From a virus: DNA of 52,408 bases. Numbering within the stretch: position 1 is the stretch's first letter; each line of letters opens with the position of its first letter. Positions 7,745 to 15,301 of the stretch are shown piece by piece. Both the position numbers and the translations under genes were made by a program. The stretch spans positions 1-52,408 of IMG/VR virus record IMGVR_UViG_3300035698_004832; one strand, given 5' to 3'. The notes below the pieces were generated by a model. The model did no database searches. It was not told the DNA's origin and saw only the letters and a list, made by a program, of their open reading frames with translations.

Positions 7745-8872
7745 ATGCAGATCACCGTTGACAGAGAGATCCTGCAGAGTGCCATCGATAGCGTCAATGC
7801 CGCCGTCGAGGATTCTGCGGAAGACATCCACTCCCATTTCCTGTTCAGGGTTCGGGAGGGTAAGGGTGACATCCTTGCCAGTAACGGAACCCGTGTCTTT
7901 GCGGGTGTTCTCGTAAATGACGGTTTCGAGTGCGACACCGACAGTGGGATGTTCAGCGTCAAGGCATGGCGTATCCGCCAGCTTCTGAAGTCCATGAAGA
8001 GCGAGAAGGTCACCTTCAAGGTGGATGGGTTCAACATCACGGTGCCTGACAGCAGGGGCGAGGTCACCTACTCTTCCCTGGATCCCTCCAGCTTCCCCTT
8101 CTGGGATCAGCAGTTCGAGGATGCCAAGCTGGTCGCCAAGATCACCGCGTCTCGGCTCCATGCTGCTTTCGGGTACACCAAGAACTTCATCTCTGACCGT
8201 GAGAACCAGACCCCTGCTCTGGCTGCCATGGAGGCCCGTGAGGGTGCTCTGTGGGCTACGGATCAGGTTGCTGTGTCCATGGTCTCTGTCAAGGGCATGG
8301 AGGAATCGGGCCTGTCCATCCATCGGAACGATGTGGGCAAGGTCATGAATTTCCTCCAGGCCAATGCCTCCGATGAGGTAGAGGTGCGTGAGCATGACCG
8401 CTGCACCCTTTTCGTGCGGGCTGACGGTGGTGTCCTGGGTGTGACGCGGTGGCAGTATGCGTTCCCAGCTCTGAAGCTCCAGAAGGACGGCCCCGTGAAG
8501 TGCTCCTTCACCGTGGATGCCGAAGAATTGAAGCGCCAGATCAACTTCCTGACATCTGCTGCCAAGAAGAACGATCCCCGCATCACTTTCAAGTACAAGC
8601 AGGGCGAGGACGCCCTCATCCTGGAAGTGGCCTCAGCCTTTGCGGGCAAGGTTGGTCGTACCACCCTGGACATCACTGCCCAGGACGGGATGGGAGAATT
8701 CCCAGAGGCGGGCTTCATCCTGAACCATGGCTACATCTCCAAGATCATGACCCACTTCGGGGAAGAGTCCCTGAACATGGGCATCAACTGGACAAACAAG
8801 AATGGTTGGGTGGTCTTCCGCCACAAGCAGGAAGAGGATGACTACCTCACGGTCGTGGTGTGGCTGAAGTAG
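7745..8872 (+). CDS. dnaN: DnaN-like beta sliding clamp
   Basis: 375 residues, close to bacterial DnaN (366). AAGGAG precedes ATG 7745. The protein reads as three tandem clamp domains: MQITVDREILQSAIDSVNAAVED opens domain 1; KITASRLHAAFGYTKNFIS opens domain 2; CSFTVDAEELKRQINFLTSAA opens domain 3. The end, EEDDYLTVVVWLK, fills the place of the usual C-terminal beta strand. It should form a dimeric ring that tethers polymerase and other enzymes to DNA, loaded by the DnaX-type ATPase at 12.4 kb. A bacterial-type clamp rather than a T4 gp45/PCNA-type clamp is consistent with a DnaX-type loader. Confidence 0.85.
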   Translation: MQITVDREILQSAIDSVNAAVEDSAEDIHSHFLFRVREGKGDILASNGTRVFAGVLVNDGFECDTDSGMFSVKAWRIRQLLKSMKSEKVTFKVDGFNITVPDSRGEVTYSSLDPSSFPFWDQQFEDAKLVAKITASRLHAAFGYTKNFISDRENQTPALAAMEAREGALWATDQVAVSMVSVKGMEESGLSIHRNDVGKVMNFLQANASDEVEVREHDRCTLFVRADGGVLGVTRWQYAFPALKLQKDGPVKCSFTVDAEELKRQINFLTSAAKKNDPRITFKYKQGEDALILEVASAFAGKVGRTTLDITAQDGMGEFPEAGFILNHGYISKIMTHFGEESLNMGINWTNKNGWVVFRHKQEEDDYLTVVVWLK

Positions 8873-9498
8873 CCGCCAGAATCCCGGCTCTCCGGTCACG
8901 GCTGGATCGCGTTCTCGGTGTTCGGGATGGGGTAGCAACCCGTCTGCAGAGCACCGAGACTGAGATCGCACGTCTGGAAAAGGAAGAGCAGCTGCTGGAC
9001 ATGGTATCCAACCTGTTCCGCACCCTCATTGACACTGAAGTCACCGAGGGGGTCAAGGCTGTAGAGCAGCTCCTGACGGAAGGGCTTCAAGCTGTTTTCG
9101 ATGACCAAGACCTCAGTGTGCGTTCCGAGGTCAGCATCAAGAAGGGCAAGGTCAGTGTGGATTTCATCACTGTGCAGCGGCATCCTGATGGGTCTGTCAC
9201 AGAAGGGCTCAGCAGGGAGGCTTTCGGCGGTGCTGTGACCACGGTGCAATCCGTGCTCCTTCGGATCCTGGTGGTTCTCCGCCGTGGTATGCGTCCTTTG
9301 CTGCTACTGGATGAGAGCCTTCCCGCTTTCGACCCCAACTATGTTCACAACATGGGTAGATTCATACAGCTTCTCTGCAAGCGGCTTCAGGTAGATCTTC
9401 TCTTGGTCACCCATAATCCCGCTCTAGTGGAAGCCTCCAACGTCGGGTATGAGATACAGAAGCGGGGCGGTGCTGCTCAGTTTCGCAAGACCCGATAG
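8860..9498 (+). CDS. C-terminal half of a Rad50/SbcC-like ATPase
   Basis: 212 residues; GTG 8860 is the furthest upstream start and overlaps the clamp stop by 13 bases. A short Arg/Glu-rich coil (about 5-50) leads into a C-lobe: a signature-like segment LSREAFGGAVTTVQSVLLR (about residue 117), Walker B RPLLLLDESL (Asp151-Glu152), a D-loop-like PAFDPNYV and H-loop LLVTHN (His185). No Walker A exists here; it is in the partner gene at 3236-4459, which lacks these motifs. Together they make one complete ATPase head. The coil is much shorter than that of the N-half, so either the small coiled-coil protein at 7471 contributes or much of the N-half coil folds differently. Confidence 0.82.
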   Translation: MAEVAARIPALRSRLDRVLGVRDGVATRLQSTETEIARLEKEEQLLDMVSNLFRTLIDTEVTEGVKAVEQLLTEGLQAVFDDQDLSVRSEVSIKKGKVSVDFITVQRHPDGSVTEGLSREAFGGAVTTVQSVLLRILVVLRRGMRPLLLLDESLPAFDPNYVHNMGRFIQLLCKRLQVDLLLVTHNPALVEASNVGYEIQKRGGAAQFRKTR

Positions 9499-9507
9499 AG
9501 GTGCTGT

Positions 9508-10068
9508 ATGAAGAACTCTGGTGAGATCAGGCAGAAGGTCAAGCAAGTCCGCTACCGCTATCTGAAGAAGGCGTTGGATCGGAAGCTCCGCACATCCCCC
9601 GATACATGCCGCTTCAATGGGCAGCATGAGGACTGCGGGTATCAGTGTTGCCAGCACCGGATGGCAGATGAGGGGTGGAATGGCATCGTCTGTGATGAGA
9701 AGTTGGATGGTAGGGAGCGCTCTTTGCTGTGCCTCCACTTTGAGTTGAAGCACAGCAAAGAAGCCATCAAGGAGGCTTTGGACAGTTTCCTCAAGACAGC
9801 TCCTATTCAGGAGATCGCTTTCCATTTCCCCGACCTTGCGGCCCTTCTCTGGGTGCTGGATGGGGAGAGTGGTTTGCGGAATACTGAGGTAGAGCTGGAC
9901 TTCCAGGACTCCGAGCCCAATCCCAAGCCCGACATGGAACCTGAAAACGAGCAAACCCCCGCACTTCTCCCCGTAGATGACACCTCTATCCTGCATGTGC
10001 AGGATGTGGTGGAGCCCGTGTCAGGGTGGAAGGGGTGGTTCCGCCAAATCTTTGGAGGTGGCTCATGA
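9508..10068 (+). CDS. Uncharacterised Cys/His-rich protein
   Basis: 186 residues. The basic N-terminal helix (KVKQVRYRYLKKALDRKL) is followed by a Cys/His cluster, CRFNGQHEDCGYQCCQH at about residues 34-50, then WNGIVCDEK and LLCLHFELKH. This could bind a metal or Fe-S cluster. The middle (about 80-120) is helical. The C-terminal 60 residues are acidic and Pro-rich, ending with SGWKGWFRQIFGGGS, which may be a partner-binding or membrane-touching tip. It lies between the Rad50 C-half and the primase, so a DNA metabolism role is plausible, but I recognise no family. Confidence 0.6.
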   Translation: MKNSGEIRQKVKQVRYRYLKKALDRKLRTSPDTCRFNGQHEDCGYQCCQHRMADEGWNGIVCDEKLDGRERSLLCLHFELKHSKEAIKEALDSFLKTAPIQEIAFHFPDLAALLWVLDGESGLRNTEVELDFQDSEPNPKPDMEPENEQTPALLPVDDTSILHVQDVVEPVSGWKGWFRQIFGGGS

Positions 10069-10628
10069 AGGGTCCATCCGGTCTGCTGTCTGTGGCCAAT
10101 TTCGACCAAGAGAACTTGAAAGAGCACACGCTTCTCCTGATGGAATTCCAGGTGAACCCGGAGACAGCTCCCTACCTTGTGTCCTCATCCGCATCCGTGA
10201 TGTGGCTTCGCAGGGCTCATGGGGGTCGTGTGCGTGCCGCTGTCCGTGAGGTGTCTGTCTCTGATTACTACCGGGAGGTAGTGACAGAGGTGTACACCAT
10301 GGGCACAGAGGCAGAGTGGGGCAACACTGCACCGCTGACCTTGGAAGGGGTGGAGACCTGTGTACAGCACTTGCACTCCTATGACCTGGCGAAGGTCACT
10401 GTGCTCTCCCACGAGGATGTCCCGTGGGAGTCCTGGGGAGTGCCTGTGGATGAGCCCTGGAACGGGGCCGAGATCGTGCTGACCTCTTGGATGCCACCTG
10501 GGATGGTGGTAGTCGTGCCAGAGGATCGCGGTTTTGTGGGGACCATCTGGAAGGTTGGGACACACAAGATCCTCTCTGTCATCCACAACGCCAGTCGTGG
10601 CATGGCCGTGGCTTGGGATGGGAAATGA
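10065..10628 (+). CDS. Uncharacterised protein upstream of primase
   Basis: 187 residues from ATG 10065, which overlaps the previous stop (ATGA) with a TTTGGAGG site upstream. It is coupled to the primase gene by another 4-base overlap. The first half is helical; the second half is beta-rich with GMVVVVPEDRGFVGTIW near residue 150 and ends VIHNASRGMAVAWDGK. That hydrophobic stretch loosely recalls beta strands of capsid-fold proteins, but no family is firmly recognised. Coupling on both sides suggests a replication role. Confidence 0.55.
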   Translation: MKGPSGLLSVANFDQENLKEHTLLLMEFQVNPETAPYLVSSSASVMWLRRAHGGRVRAAVREVSVSDYYREVVTEVYTMGTEAEWGNTAPLTLEGVETCVQHLHSYDLAKVTVLSHEDVPWESWGVPVDEPWNGAEIVLTSWMPPGMVVVVPEDRGFVGTIWKVGTHKILSVIHNASRGMAVAWDGK

Positions 10629-11353
10629 AAAAGTGGCTCCAGGAGAGAACCCGAGAGGCATTGGAACTCTCGGATGCCCTGGAGGGTCATCTCATGGGTC
10701 GGGGGATCAAGTACAAGACCATCAAGGACTTGTTCTTGGGAGAGTGGGGCAGGGACAGGGATGACGCTGAGACGGCACCTGACCCCGTGTTCCGTGAGCG
10801 GTACGGGCGGAAGGGTAAACCTCTTGCGGGCTCTCTGGTGTGCCCTCTGTTCAGCCCCAGGGGTTACCTGATAGGGGCGGAATTCCGTGCATGGCAGGGG
10901 CCAAAGGCTCTTTCCCGCTACCTCCTTCCTGAAGCGGCTTGGAACCCTATCCTGGTGGGGTTCCCGAAGGCGATGTCCAAGATATGGGATGGTGGGGATG
11001 TGTGGGTTGGAGAGGGCATCTTCGACATGTGTGCCTTGGAGCATGTCGTACCCCCACAGGATGCCCTGGTGGCTACGGTCAGAGCCAAGCTGACCAACAA
11101 GCACGTCGAGTTTCTGCGTCGGCATGTACGGGGGACGGTGTATATGGTCTATGATCGGGACGAAACAGGCAGGAGGGCGACAAAGGGGTGGGTAGATGAC
11201 ACGGGGAAGCGTCGTTGGGGGGCTCTGGATGTGCTGAACCGGGTAGGGGTCTCATGTAGGGATGTCCCCTACATCGGTGGAAAGGATCCCGGTGAAATCT
11301 GGGAGCGCTCTGGCACAGAGGGTCTCAGAGATGCTTTCGGCGGGATTTTCTAA
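10625..11353 (+). CDS. TOPRIM-domain primase (DnaG-like catalytic core)
   Basis: 242 residues from ATG 10625, which overlaps the previous stop by 4 bases. TOPRIM motifs: VWVGEGIFD (catalytic Glu, about residue 126), VYMVYDRDETGRRA (Asp-x-Asp, about 175) and GKDPGEIW (about 220). Before them, GSLVCPLFSPRGYLIGAEFR is the usual primase RNA-polymerase-subdomain strand pair. The N-terminal zinc-binding domain and a C-terminal helicase domain are absent, so this is a minimal primase or primase-like protein. It should make primers for lagging-strand synthesis, if active. No helicase is encoded in the window. It ends DAFGGIF, again an aromatic C-terminal tip. Confidence 0.8.
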   Translation: MKKWLQERTREALELSDALEGHLMGRGIKYKTIKDLFLGEWGRDRDDAETAPDPVFRERYGRKGKPLAGSLVCPLFSPRGYLIGAEFRAWQGPKALSRYLLPEAAWNPILVGFPKAMSKIWDGGDVWVGEGIFDMCALEHVVPPQDALVATVRAKLTNKHVEFLRRHVRGTVYMVYDRDETGRRATKGWVDDTGKRRWGALDVLNRVGVSCRDVPYIGGKDPGEIWERSGTEGLRDAFGGIF

Positions 11354-11368
11354 TTACGGGAGTCTGTT

Positions 11369-11872
11369 ATGGAAATGTGGAAGGCCAGCAAGGAAGTCGT
11401 GGATCGTGTTCAGGAGATGATCCGGGAATACCACCCTGACCTGGTGATCGTCATGGACGAGATCGCCATCGTGTTCAAGGAGAAGGCTGCCAAGCGTGGT
11501 GGCAAGGTCATCCTGGGCAAGGCCAGCAAGGCGAACCCTTTGTTCTCCAGTGGTGTCCTCTCGGAGCAGCCCTGGAAGTTCATCATCGAGCTGCCCGCCG
11601 ATGAGTGGGAGACCCTGGGCAACCGGAAGCAGTCGGCCCTCCTGGACCGTCATCTGTGCGCGTGCCGCACCGAAGAGAACGCCGAAACGGGCGAGCTGAA
11701 GTGCAGCATCGCGCCTCCCGACGTGGCCTACTACTGGGATGAGCTGGATCGCTGGGGCGACTGGCACCCCCGTGAGGAAGGCGACGAGGACAAGCCCAAC
11801 ATCATCAACGTGCTCTCGGGAGCCACCGATGGTGCAGCTGCCGTGGTCGTTGCTGAAGAGGCAGAGGAGTAG
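11369..11872 (+). CDS. Phage metallopeptidase-like protein with degenerate active site
   Basis: 167 residues. The layout follows the putative phage metallopeptidase family: helix, LVIVMDEIAIVFKEKAAKRGGKVILG, then WKFIIELPADEWETL and SALLDRHLCAC, then DVAYYWDELDRWGDW. In relatives the LLDHELCH helix supplies His-Glu-x-x-His; here the residues read D-R-H-L-C-A-C (about residues 92-98), so the catalytic Glu and at least one His are missing. The fold is probably kept but peptidase activity is doubtful; the Cys may coordinate metal instead. The acidic, Ala-rich tail (AAAVVVAEEAEE) is probably disordered. Confidence is higher in the family resemblance than in any function. Confidence 0.6.
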   Translation: MEMWKASKEVVDRVQEMIREYHPDLVIVMDEIAIVFKEKAAKRGGKVILGKASKANPLFSSGVLSEQPWKFIIELPADEWETLGNRKQSALLDRHLCACRTEENAETGELKCSIAPPDVAYYWDELDRWGDWHPREEGDEDKPNIINVLSGATDGAAAVVVAEEAEE

Positions 11873-11875
11873 ACG

Positions 11876-12117
11876 ATGCCCGCCGCTGTCAAGCCCGGCT
11901 GGAAGCTGCCTCCGCCCCCTGTGGCGGGGCACTGCCCTCCTACTATTTCGATAATGGGGACTGTCAGCTCTGGTGGGTGATCCCTACTGTGGATGCCTAC
12001 GATCTTGTCCAGCAGGATGGGGAGATCGAGTGGCCTTTCACGGATGACTATGCACACAAGTGCGATCTTGACCCGCTCGGGTTCTACGATCTGGAAGACC
12101 TCCCCGAGGTTGTGTGA
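11876..12117 (+). pseudogene. Small gene with apparent frameshift
   Basis: ATG 11876 opens a frame reading MPAAVKPGWKLPPPPVAGHC that ends at a TGA at 11981. The overlapping +1-numbered frame, open from 11857 and closing at TGA 12115-12117 just before the next ATG, has protein-like content: YYFDNGDCQLWWVIPTVD then WPFTDDYAHKCDLDPLGFYD. It has no ATG, GTG or TTG before the GTG at 11989. Joining the two near 11930-11945 gives one protein of about 80 residues. The switch could be a real mutation, a sequencing error near the C-rich stretch at 11910-11920, or recoding. No family is recognised. Confidence 0.45.
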
Positions 12118-12363
12118 ATGATGCTCCCCACGACTGCCGCGCAACTTCTACGAGAACAAGCCCGGCTGAGTGCGGCGGAGACGAAACAACGTGCTGAGGG
12201 AAAGGCCAAGAAGTGTCTTTTCCTCGCACAGTTGCTCCTTCCTCATGTCGAACTCCCTCTGGTCGAAGACCAGGCAGTGGATTTGATGGATGTCCCCGAT
12301 GATGTGATGGAGAGGACCCTTCACAGAATAGCCGCTCAAAGGTGCGTTATAGAGGAAACATAG
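12118..12363 (+). CDS. Small protein sharing a domain with the acidic prohead-core protein
   Basis: 81 residues, starting directly after the previous TGA (TGAATG) and ending one codon-spacing before dnaX. Residues 26-73, AEGKAKKCLFLAQ through EDQAVDLMDVPDD to HRIAA, align without gaps to residues about 95-142 of the acidic protein at 48127-49305; roughly half of the 48 positions are identical, including the KC, AQ, EDQA, LMD and TL motifs. The shared piece looks like a small all-helical domain. Its position beside the clamp loader is odd for a head-assembly domain. Function unknown. Confidence 0.7.
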   Translation: MMLPTTAAQLLREQARLSAAETKQRAEGKAKKCLFLAQLLLPHVELPLVEDQAVDLMDVPDDVMERTLHRIAAQRCVIEET

Positions 12364-13839
12364 ATGGCATTGGATACTAAATATCGCCCCCTGACGTTCT
12401 CCGAGGTTGTGGGGCAAGAGTCCCACGTCCGAGTGCTGAGGCAGATTGTCCTCCAGGGGACAGGGTTTCATCAGAGCTATGTGTTCTGTGGTGGACATGG
12501 GTCAGGCAAGACCACGTTGGGTCGTATCCTAGCCCGTGCCCTTCTGTGTGAGAGCCCCGTAGAGGGCAACCCCTGTGACGAGTGTGCCTCTTGCCTGGAG
12601 ATCCTGGAGACGGGTTCCAGTGAGTGCTTCACCGAGTTCGATGCCGCAACGAACTCCGGTAAGGACGACATCAAGCAGTTGGTGGAGGCCGTCCAGTACG
12701 ACACCCTCTCGGGCAAACAGCGGCTGTACCTCATTGATGAGTCTCACCGGCTCTCCAAGCAGGCATTGGATGCCCTCCTCAAGCCCATGGAGGACACGGT
12801 TGCAAAGAGTGGGAACAAGAGGCTGGTCTGCATCTTCTGCACCACCGAGCCTGAGAGGATGGTCGGCACCATTTTCTCCCGTTGTGCCCCTGCCTTCGTG
12901 ATCCGTAATGTTGACCCGCAGAGCATTGCGAAGCGGTTGGAGTACATCTGTGAGCATGAGGGGATCACCTATGATCCTGCTTCTTTGGTGCTCATCGCGG
13001 AGATCACGGAGTCCCATATCCGCGATGCCATCAAGACCATGGCGGGTGTGGCAACGCTGGGGTCGGTGAATGTCGAAAACACCAAGGTGTACCTGAGACT
13101 GGATACCCATGGGACATATCTCCAGATCCTGGCTGCCATCGGCAAAGACCTGCCCCAAGTTCTTAGGTTGGCAGACACCTTGAGTGAGGCAGTGTCTCCC
13201 TCCACCTGTTACAAAAAGCTGGCCGAGTTTTCTATGCTGGCCTACAAGGTTTCATTGGGTGCGGTGGCACCCCCGACGTACATCAAGGCTGAGCATCTGA
13301 AGAAGATTGGGCAGTACCATGGTGAGAAGCTCCTGTGGTTCTGCAAGGTGTTCTCTTCCAAGATGGGGCACCCTACTCCGTATGTGCTGGCCTGTGATCT
13401 GGCCATGCTCCACCACCAGCGGTGCGGCTCTTGGGCATCGGCTACAGCGGTGCAATTGCCAACGGCGGGAAGTCGTGCCAAAGTGACTACAAGCACGATC
13501 CCCTCTACTACTGAAGAGAATTCTGGGACGGAACCCGATCCGGTCGAAGAATCCACTGCAGTTTTGGAAAATTCCGGTAAGGTAGAGGAACCAGTTTTCC
13601 CTAACCCTACTGGGAGTTCTGCCCGCACCACCAAGGGTGGTGTTTTTCTGGAGCAGAAAGCCGTTAAGAGGAAGAATGCCCCTGAAACAACCCCGGAAGG
13701 TTCTTTGCCTCCTTTGGGCGTTCCCGTTTTTCGGGATCTCCTGCAACGTCGTGTGAACGAGCTTCGTAAGAATGCCCAGCAATACAGATCAGCGGGACGA
13801 ACAGACATGGGTGGTCCTGGAACTGACCCGAACGGGTGA
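12364..13839 (+). CDS. dnaX: DnaX-type clamp loader (DNA polymerase III gamma/tau-like)
   Basis: 491 residues. The start KYRPLTFSEVVGQE is typical of DnaX. Walker A GGHGSGKT (Lys49), the DnaX zinc module Cys62, Cys71, Cys74, Cys77, Walker B LYLIDESH (Asp125-Glu126) and the SRC sensor region (IFSRCAPAFVIR) are intact. Domains II and III follow to about residue 355. The C-terminal 130 residues are low-complexity (Ser/Thr/Glu/Pro), ending in a basic helix, unlike the tau domains of bacteria. It should load the DnaN-like clamp; delta and delta-prime subunits are not seen in the window, so it may act as a homo-oligomer or recruit host subunits. Its last 68 bases overlap the NusG-like gene. Confidence 0.9.
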   Translation: MALDTKYRPLTFSEVVGQESHVRVLRQIVLQGTGFHQSYVFCGGHGSGKTTLGRILARALLCESPVEGNPCDECASCLEILETGSSECFTEFDAATNSGKDDIKQLVEAVQYDTLSGKQRLYLIDESHRLSKQALDALLKPMEDTVAKSGNKRLVCIFCTTEPERMVGTIFSRCAPAFVIRNVDPQSIAKRLEYICEHEGITYDPASLVLIAEITESHIRDAIKTMAGVATLGSVNVENTKVYLRLDTHGTYLQILAAIGKDLPQVLRLADTLSEAVSPSTCYKKLAEFSMLAYKVSLGAVAPPTYIKAEHLKKIGQYHGEKLLWFCKVFSSKMGHPTPYVLACDLAMLHHQRCGSWASATAVQLPTAGSRAKVTTSTIPSTTEENSGTEPDPVEESTAVLENSGKVEEPVFPNPTGSSARTTKGGVFLEQKAVKRKNAPETTPEGSLPPLGVPVFRDLLQRRVNELRKNAQQYRSAGRTDMGGPGTDPNG

Positions 13840-14323
13840 GGCTCGTGTAGAAGAGGGGGACCTGGGCGGGGTCTTGCAGGATGCACTCAAGGTGGGGAAG
13901 AACCACCCTGTTTTCATTCCTGCAATGGTCTATGCACGGGGGAACCGTAGAGTGGTCATTCACTTGATGGAGGGGTACGCATTTATAGCCAGTGGCCTCC
14001 CAGATGTGGAGTATTTCAAGCTGGAGCATCATTGCCCCCATGTGCGGCAAGTCCTCACTGTAGAAGACCCTCACAAGATGCGTGTCCTCAGTGTGGTTCC
14101 CAACTCCAGCATTCAGGATATGCGACGCAGCCTGCACGAGCAGATCGCGTCCGACATCAAGAGGGGGATGCACGTGAACATCACAGAGGGGCTCTACTCA
14201 GCTCTGGACGGCGAGGTTTTGGAGGTGGGCGAGCAAAACGCCCATGTCCGTATCACCCTTCGATCCTTGGATTTGATAGTGCGGATCCCAAGGGTGTTCT
14301 TGTCTCCGGAGGATCCAGAATGA
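13772..14323 (+). CDS. NusG-like transcription elongation factor
   Basis: 183 residues; ATG 13772 overlaps the clamp loader in another frame. The N-terminal part has the NGN pattern: WVVLELTRTGEA (strand 1), PVFIPAMVYARGNRRV, then HLMEGYAFIASGL (the NusG 'PGYVFV' position), and PHVRQVLTVE. The C-terminal part GLYSALDGEVLEVGEQNAHVRI fits a KOW motif (about residues 135-165), followed by SLDLIVRIPRVFL. NusG binds RNA polymerase across the clamp and modulates pausing, termination and antitermination. A phage copy may redirect host polymerase during middle or late transcription. The next gene is sigma-like, and the pair may form a transcription switch. The NGN assignment is moderately sure; KOW is clearer. 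Confidence 0.7.
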   Translation: MPSNTDQRDEQTWVVLELTRTGEARVEEGDLGGVLQDALKVGKNHPVFIPAMVYARGNRRVVIHLMEGYAFIASGLPDVEYFKLEHHCPHVRQVLTVEDPHKMRVLSVVPNSSIQDMRRSLHEQIASDIKRGMHVNITEGLYSALDGEVLEVGEQNAHVRITLRSLDLIVRIPRVFLSPEDPE

Positions 14324-14934
14324 GTCGTAATTGGTGGTCAGGCCACAAAGTTATCGATCCCGCCGAAATGGAGGCACGCTTTGCCAACGAAGACGGGATG
14401 GCTTTTCTGGATGCCGTGGTCAATGAGGAGTTGTCCAAAGAAGGCCAGGAGATGCTGGATAGGGTGAAGGGTGTCCTGGACTCCCTCCCCGCACGAGAAG
14501 CAGACTTCATTGACCTCTACTACTTCAAGCGTCTCAAACAGACAGACATCGCTACCATCTTCAAGGTATCCCAACCCACTGTCTGCTACAGGCTCCAACG
14601 AGCAGCCCACCGCATCCGCTTCCTGTTGTCGCTCCCAGAGATTGAAGAGCAAGCCCTGGTCGATGCTGTGCAGGAAAACCTGGAAGACCCCCTGGACTCG
14701 AACATCATGGTGCTCATGTACCACACCACCTGCCAGTCCGAGGTGGCAAAACGACTCGGTGTCAGCCAGGGCCTGGTACGCCACCGCTTCATTCGTTCTA
14801 TCGGGAGGCTCTCCAAGATCGAGGGCTTGGAGGACTATGTGGAGCTGTTCCAAGCCATCTCCACCAACCTGAACATCCTCCGCGAAGTTCAGCGCCCCAC
14901 CTGGGGTGCCCAGGTCACGCATATCCTGGGGTAG
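14320..14934 (+). CDS. Sigma-70 region 4-like transcription regulator
   Basis: 204 residues from ATG 14320, coupled by ATGA to the NusG-like gene, with a CCGGAGGAT site upstream. Residues about 50-95 (LDSLPAREADFIDLYYFKRL then QTDIATIFKVSQPTVCYRLQ) match sigma region 4, the helix-turn-helix that reads the -35 element. A second HTH lies near 140-165 (QSEVAKRLGVSQGLVRHRFI). Region 2 (the -10 reader) is not visible, so it is either a divergent phage sigma factor or an activator using sigma-like HTHs. It is the last gene before the virion module, the right place for a late-gene regulator. No late promoter consensus could be fixed by eye. Confidence 0.7.
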   Translation: MSRNWWSGHKVIDPAEMEARFANEDGMAFLDAVVNEELSKEGQEMLDRVKGVLDSLPAREADFIDLYYFKRLKQTDIATIFKVSQPTVCYRLQRAAHRIRFLLSLPEIEEQALVDAVQENLEDPLDSNIMVLMYHTTCQSEVAKRLGVSQGLVRHRFIRSIGRLSKIEGLEDYVELFQAISTNLNILREVQRPTWGAQVTHILG

Positions 14935-14980
14935 TCGGTTATCCTTCTATGTCCTCGCAGGGGTAGTACCTTGTGAGGAA

Positions 14981-15301
14981 ATGATGTCTGAACAGAACCT
15001 AGCACCAGAGAGCAGAATCGTGATGGCCAAGGATTTGGCCACGCGATGGTTGCAAGCCCGAACACGCCCTGAGTACCGCATGCAGGTGTACTACGGGGCG
15101 CGTGAGGTGAAGGGCATCCCCAACCTTCTGAAGAGCTTCCGCGATGGGAAGATTCGCATGGGGTCTGTGGAACCCCTGGGAGATCTCGGAATCGATGAGC
15201 ACTTCGACTCGATCACCGTGTGGTCGTCCAACCGTGTAGCCCTGATGGGCCTCAAGGACTGGTTCGAGACACGGGGGTTCGAGACAACAGGGGTGTGGTA
15301 G
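14981..15301 (+). CDS. Small protein carrying an N-terminal VAxR-type tag
   Basis: 106 residues; ATG 14981 with an ATG two codons' reach later at 14984, and a GAGGAA site. Residues 13-26 read IVMAKDLATRWLQA, a variant of the V-A-x-R-[W/F/H]-L motif found in other virion-module proteins. The rest (YYGAREVKGIPNLLKSFRDG, then HFDSITVWSSNRVALMGL) is a small alpha/beta domain of unknown family. It ends one base before the next gene. A virion or head-internal protein is possible from the tag and position. Confidence 0.6.
   Translation: MMSEQNLAPESRIVMAKDLATRWLQARTRPEYRMQVYYGAREVKGIPNLLKSFRDGKIRMGSVEPLGDLGIDEHFDSITVWSSNRVALMGLKDWFETRGFETTGVW

Noticed and set aside
8860-8910. EVAARIPALRSRL at the start of the Rad50 C-half, resembling the VAxR tag
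   Set aside because: It lies in a coiled-coil helix, lacks the aromatic-Leu pair after Arg, and is in a replication protein; judged coincidental.
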